Assembly: GCA_012032065.1 (NCBI GenBank)
Contig: JAAURV010000029.1
Span: 1-17,585 of the forward strand
Direction of reading: 5' to 3'
DNA: 17,585 nucleotides
Origin: Hyphomicrobiales bacterium
GTDB taxonomy: Bacteria > Pseudomonadota > Alphaproteobacteria > Rhizobiales > Aestuariivirgaceae
Positions 15,191 through 17,585 of the stretch are shown piece after piece (the stretch's first letter is position 1; each line of letters opens with the position of its first letter). The notes under the pieces are model-generated. The model ran no database searches. It saw only the letters and a list, made by a program, of their open reading frames with translations, and had not been told where the DNA came from. The position numbers and the translations under genes were made by a program.

Positions 15191-16059
15191 GGCCGCGCTC
15201 CCATCAAGCGTGCCGTGACACGGTCGGCAACGCCAACGAACCACACCAGCGTTGCCGCCATGAAAGCGGCGGCGAAGAGGGCGGCCCAGATTTGAATTGT
15301 CTGGCCGTAGTAGGAGCCGTTGAGCAAGCGTGCCCCGATCCCGGCAATGGCGCCGGTCGGCAGCTCGCCCACGATCGCGCCAACCAGCGCAATGGCGATT
15401 GCAACCTTGAGCGAAGCAAAAAGAAACGGCACCGAAGCCGGAAGCCGGAGCTTGCGCAGCACATCCCACGCACTCGCATGATATGTGCGCATGAGATCGA
15501 GTTGCATGGGCTCGGGCGAGTTCAGCCCTTTCACCATGCCGATCGTGACGGGAAAGAAACAGAGATACATCGAGATCAAGGATTTCGGCAGAAGCCCGGT
15601 CAAGCCGACCGATCCCAGCACCACGATAACCATCGGGGCGATGGCGAGGATCGGAACGGTTTGCGACGCGATGATCCACGGCAGCAGGCTTTTCTGCAGC
15701 GAGCGCACATGCACGATCGCCACCGCAAGCACGATGCCTAGCAGCGTGCCCAACACAAACCCCAGAAGCGTCGAGGAGAGCGTAACCCACGCGTGATAAA
15801 CCAACGACTTCACCTTCCAGGGCGCTACGCCGAACACCGTGTTCCAGAATTCGATCGCCACCTGATGCGGCGCCGGCAGCACCGGCCGGGCGAGAGACCA
15901 TGACACTTCAATGGTGTTGGCGAGTCCGCCACCCGCGGCCGCGATCTTGGAATCCGCCACAACCGCGTTCATCGGAACGGTCATCGCATACCAAATGACA
16001 AGAATGATCAGCGAGATGGCCGCAACGGGGACGAAGCTGCCGCGCGCTTCAGTCTTCAT
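15187..16059 (-). CDS. ABC transporter permease 1
   Basis: 290 residues. Begins MKTEARGSFVPVAAISLIIL with a first membrane helix, then a periplasmic segment and the permease domain, with the EAA-like loop in LMRTYHASAWDVLRKLRLPA followed by SVPFLFASLK. Its start overlaps the ATPase stop by 11 bp and its stop overlaps permease 2 by 4 bp, so the operon is tightly coupled. It belongs to the same permease family as SsuC/TauC and ThiX-type importers. Confidence 0.92.
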   Translation of the reverse strand: MKTEARGSFVPVAAISLIILVIWYAMTVPMNAVVADSKIAAAGGGLANTIEVSWSLARPVLPAPHQVAIEFWNTVFGVAPWKVKSLVYHAWVTLSSTLLGFVLGTLLGIVLAVAIVHVRSLQKSLLPWIIASQTVPILAIAPMVIVVLGSVGLTGLLPKSLISMYLCFFPVTIGMVKGLNSPEPMQLDLMRTYHASAWDVLRKLRLPASVPFLFASLKVAIAIALVGAIVGELPTGAIAGIGARLLNGSYYGQTIQIWAALFAAAFMAATLVWFVGVADRVTARLMGARP

Positions 16060-16825
16060 AACTGCGCCCTGCCCGCAAACCCTCGCGCACGCGATGCGCG
16101 ACTTTTAGAAATTCCGGCGTCTCGCGGATATCCAGCGTTCGGCCGCGCGGAAACTTCGTTTCGATGACATCGATGATGCGCCCGGGCCGTGGACTCATCA
16201 CCACGATCTTGGTCGAGAGAAACACCGCTTCCTGAATCGAATGCGTGACAAAGATCACGGTCTTTTTTGTCGCGTCCCAGAGCGAAAGCAGTTGTTGGTT
16301 GAGCTTGTCGCGCACGATTTCGTCAAGCGCGCCGAAAGGCTCGTCCATCAACAACAGCTTCGGATCGAATGCCAGCGCCCGCGCAATCGATACGCGCTGC
16401 TGCATCCCGCCCGAAAGTTGCCAGGGATATTTCTTCTCGAAGCCCAGGAGGTTGACGAGTTCGAGATTGCGTTTGATGCGCGAGGCCGCATCGGCAACGC
16501 CCATCACTTCGAGCGGCAGCGCCACATTCTTCTCGACCGTGCGCCACGCAAACAAAGCCGGCGCCTGAAACACATAACCGTAAGCCCGGGCGCGCCGCGC
16601 CTGGTCCGGCGTCATGCCGTTGACCGTGATCGTGCCGCTCGTTGCCTGTTCGAGATCGGCAATGACCCGGAGCAGCGTGGTCTTGCCGCAGCCCGAAGGC
16701 CCGATGAAGGAGACGAATTCACCTTCCTCGACATCGAGTTGCACATTGGAGAGCGCATAAACTGGCCCATCCGCCGTCTCGAACGTCAGGCTCAGGTCGC
16801 GCGCCGTTATCACAGGCCCGGCCAA
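16049..16825 (-). CDS. ABC transporter ATP-binding protein
   Basis: 258 residues. Walker A GPSGCGKTT (42-50), Q-loop Q87, signature LSGGMQQR (137-144), Walker B with DEPFGALD (161-168) and H-loop H195 in FVTHS are all intact, so it should power the importer from the cytoplasm. The subfamily is the SsuB/TauB/ThiZ type. The start is TTG at 16825, preceded by GGGGAG 6 bases upstream; no in-frame ATG fits. First gene of the leftward operon. The RutR-like operator sits 50 bp upstream and overlaps a possible promoter, so the operon is probably repressed by the divergent TetR protein. Confidence 0.93.
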   Translation of the reverse strand: MAGPVITARDLSLTFETADGPVYALSNVQLDVEEGEFVSFIGPSGCGKTTLLRVIADLEQATSGTITVNGMTPDQARRARAYGYVFQAPALFAWRTVEKNVALPLEVMGVADAASRIKRNLELVNLLGFEKKYPWQLSGGMQQRVSIARALAFDPKLLLMDEPFGALDEIVRDKLNQQLLSLWDATKKTVIFVTHSIQEAVFLSTKIVVMSPRPGRIIDVIETKFPRGRTLDIRETPEFLKVAHRVREGLRAGRSYED

Positions 16826-16861
16826 TGAAGTCTCCCCACATTCATCTTGTTATGAAGCGAA

Positions 16862-16890
16862 ACGCTATCCGCTCTTGACCATTTGATCAA
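16862..16890 (-). promoter_or_regulatory. Possible promoter of the ABC importer operon
   Basis: On the minus strand TTGATC (16885-16890) is followed after 17 bases by TAGCGT (16862-16867), a weak sigma-70-like pair about 36 bp before the TTG start. The -35 element lies inside the RutR-like operator, which would allow repression by occlusion. The -10 match is poor. Confidence 0.35.
16875..16890. promoter_or_regulatory. RutR-type operator
   Basis: TTGACCATTTGATCAA is an inverted repeat that differs at one position from the RutR consensus TTGACCAnnTGGTCAA. It lies between the divergent RutR-like gene and the importer operon, 18 bp before the regulator start. In E. coli RutR leaves this site on binding uracil or thymine. 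Both identity and location support autoregulation plus control of the importer. Confidence 0.85.
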
Positions 16891-16908
16891 GAATTATGAG
16901 GATGCGGA

Positions 16909-17508
16909 ATGCCCAAAGCGCGTGCAGAAGCTGTTCAAAAAACCCGCATCCAGGCCCGCAGCGAAGAGGCCATTCTGGATGCCGCCCTCACGGTGTTCTC
17001 GACTTACGGCTATCGCGGCGCAACTGTCGACCAGATTGCCGCCGAGGCAGGCATGTCGAAGCCAAACCTCCTCTATTATTTCCGGCGCAAGGAAGACATC
17101 TACGTCACGCTGCTCGAACGAACGCTGGAAGATTGGCTTGAACCGCTGAAAGCGCTCGATCCCGATGGCGAGCCGGCGGAGGAACTCACGCGCTACATCA
17201 CCACGAAGCTCGAAATGTCGCGTGACAATCCCGCGGCATCCAGGCTCTTCGCCAACGAAATCCTGCACGGCGCGCCGATGATTGGGGATTTTCTGAAAGG
17301 GCCGCTGCGGAGGCTCGTCGACGATAAGGCCGCCGTCATCCGCCAGTGGTCGGAACTGGGCAGGATCACCGCAATCGATCCCTATCATCTCATCTTCGCC
17401 ATCTGGGCCACCACGCAGCACTATGCCGATTTCGAAGTCCAGGTGCGGGCCGTAACCGGAAAAAAGATGTCATCCCCGCCGCGCGCGATACGCTGCTCGC
17501 CCTCATGA
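16909..17508 (+). CDS. rutR: RutR-like TetR-family transcriptional regulator (C-terminus out of frame)
   Basis: 199 residues as read. The N-terminal helix-turn-helix (about residues 20-65, ATVDQIAAEAGMSKPNLLYY then FRRKEDIYV) is TetR type. The ligand domain carries RutR hallmarks: RYITTKLEMSRDNPAASRLF, NEILHGAPMI and DPYHLIFAIWATTQHYADFE. The last 13 residues (MSSPPRAIRCSPS) do not fit. A -1 shift at AAG 17464-17466 instead adds DVIPAARDTLLALMMHGLQP and R, ending at TGA 17529-17531, for 207 residues, close to the ~212 of E. coli RutR. The gene is divergent from the importer and has a RutR operator upstream. Probably a uracil/thymine-responsive repressor. Confidence 0.88.
   Translation: MPKARAEAVQKTRIQARSEEAILDAALTVFSTYGYRGATVDQIAAEAGMSKPNLLYYFRRKEDIYVTLLERTLEDWLEPLKALDPDGEPAEELTRYITTKLEMSRDNPAASRLFANEILHGAPMIGDFLKGPLRRLVDDKAAVIRQWSELGRITAIDPYHLIFAIWATTQHYADFEVQVRAVTGKKMSSPPRAIRCSPS
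17460..17466 (+). other. A AAA AAG heptamer at the frameshift point
   Basis: In the zero frame of the RutR-like gene the codons GGA AAA AAG contain A AAA AAG in the X XXY YYZ register used for -1 frameshifting in E. coli dnaX. Slipping back one base makes the next codon GAT and restores the family-like C-terminus. An AGGTG lies about 14 bases upstream; I see no strong stem-loop downstream. Confidence 0.6.
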
Positions 17509-17585
17509 TGCATGGCCTGCAACCGCGGTGAGGTAGCCAGTTGCAATCTTTGCCCAATCTGGCGCTCGCTTGCATGATTTGGTTC

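Noticed and set aside
14219..15901. 560-codon frame suggesting a fused double permease
   Set aside because: The part above 15190 is an out-of-frame shadow of permease 1; the ATGA overlap at 15187-15190 marks two separate genes.
17532..17585. Possible further gene at the right edge
   Set aside because: 54 bp with no start plus ribosome binding site and no recognisable coding sequence.

Overview
The window is GC-rich, densely coded DNA. Its gene families (DUF1800, DUF3422, a RutR-type TetR regulator, Tat-exported metallo-beta-lactamase (MBL) fold hydrolases, small secreted Cys proteins) and Shine-Dalgarno-led operons with ATGA overlaps fit an alphaproteobacterium, most likely Hyphomicrobiales. 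This placement is inferred from protein families only. I see no rRNA, tRNA, CRISPR array, IS element or phage gene.

Left part (1-6700): the 5' end of a DUF1800 gene on the minus strand; a secreted UlaG-like MBL hydrolase; a DUF3422 membrane-anchored protein; a convergent aldo/keto reductase; a tandem pair of small periplasmic cytochromes c that overlap translationally; and a Tat-exported MBL hydrolase. Then, on the minus strand, come a ChaC-like gamma-glutamylcyclotransferase and, directly after it, a wrecked DUF2461 gene (frameshift plus internal deletion).

Middle (6800-10620): two small secreted Cys-containing proteins of unknown function; a 42-codon relic of a second ChaC-like gene; an intact dihydropyrimidinase (hydA); a Phd/VapC-type toxin-antitoxin pair whose toxin stop codon abuts the hydA ribosome binding site; a perfect 20-bp palindrome before the antitoxin; and a secreted DUF6636 protein.

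Right part (10620-17585): a pyridine nucleotide-disulfide oxidoreductase with a CxxxxC active site; divergently, a ferric-reductase-like (MsrQ-type) membrane protein, apparently frameshifted, overlapping a PepSY protein; then a convergent four-gene ABC importer operon (ATPase, two permeases, NMT1/THI5-like binding protein, the last apparently frameshifted) read leftward from a divergent promoter region. The rightward gene there is a RutR-like TetR regulator. Between them is a near-perfect RutR operator (TTGACCATTTGATCAA). hydA, the importer and the RutR-like regulator together suggest uptake and reductive catabolism of pyrimidines or related cyclic ureides, although preT/preA and the beta-ureidopropionase gene are not in the window.

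The most notable patterns are: (i) four genes with an apparent single-base frameshift, which point either to an error-prone assembly or to gene decay; (ii) one of these, in the RutR-like regulator, lies exactly on an in-frame A AAA AAG heptamer, the dnaX-type -1 slippery sequence, and a -1 shift there restores the family-like C-terminus; (iii) the cytochrome pair beside MBL hydrolases, a possible uncharacterised periplasmic redox unit.
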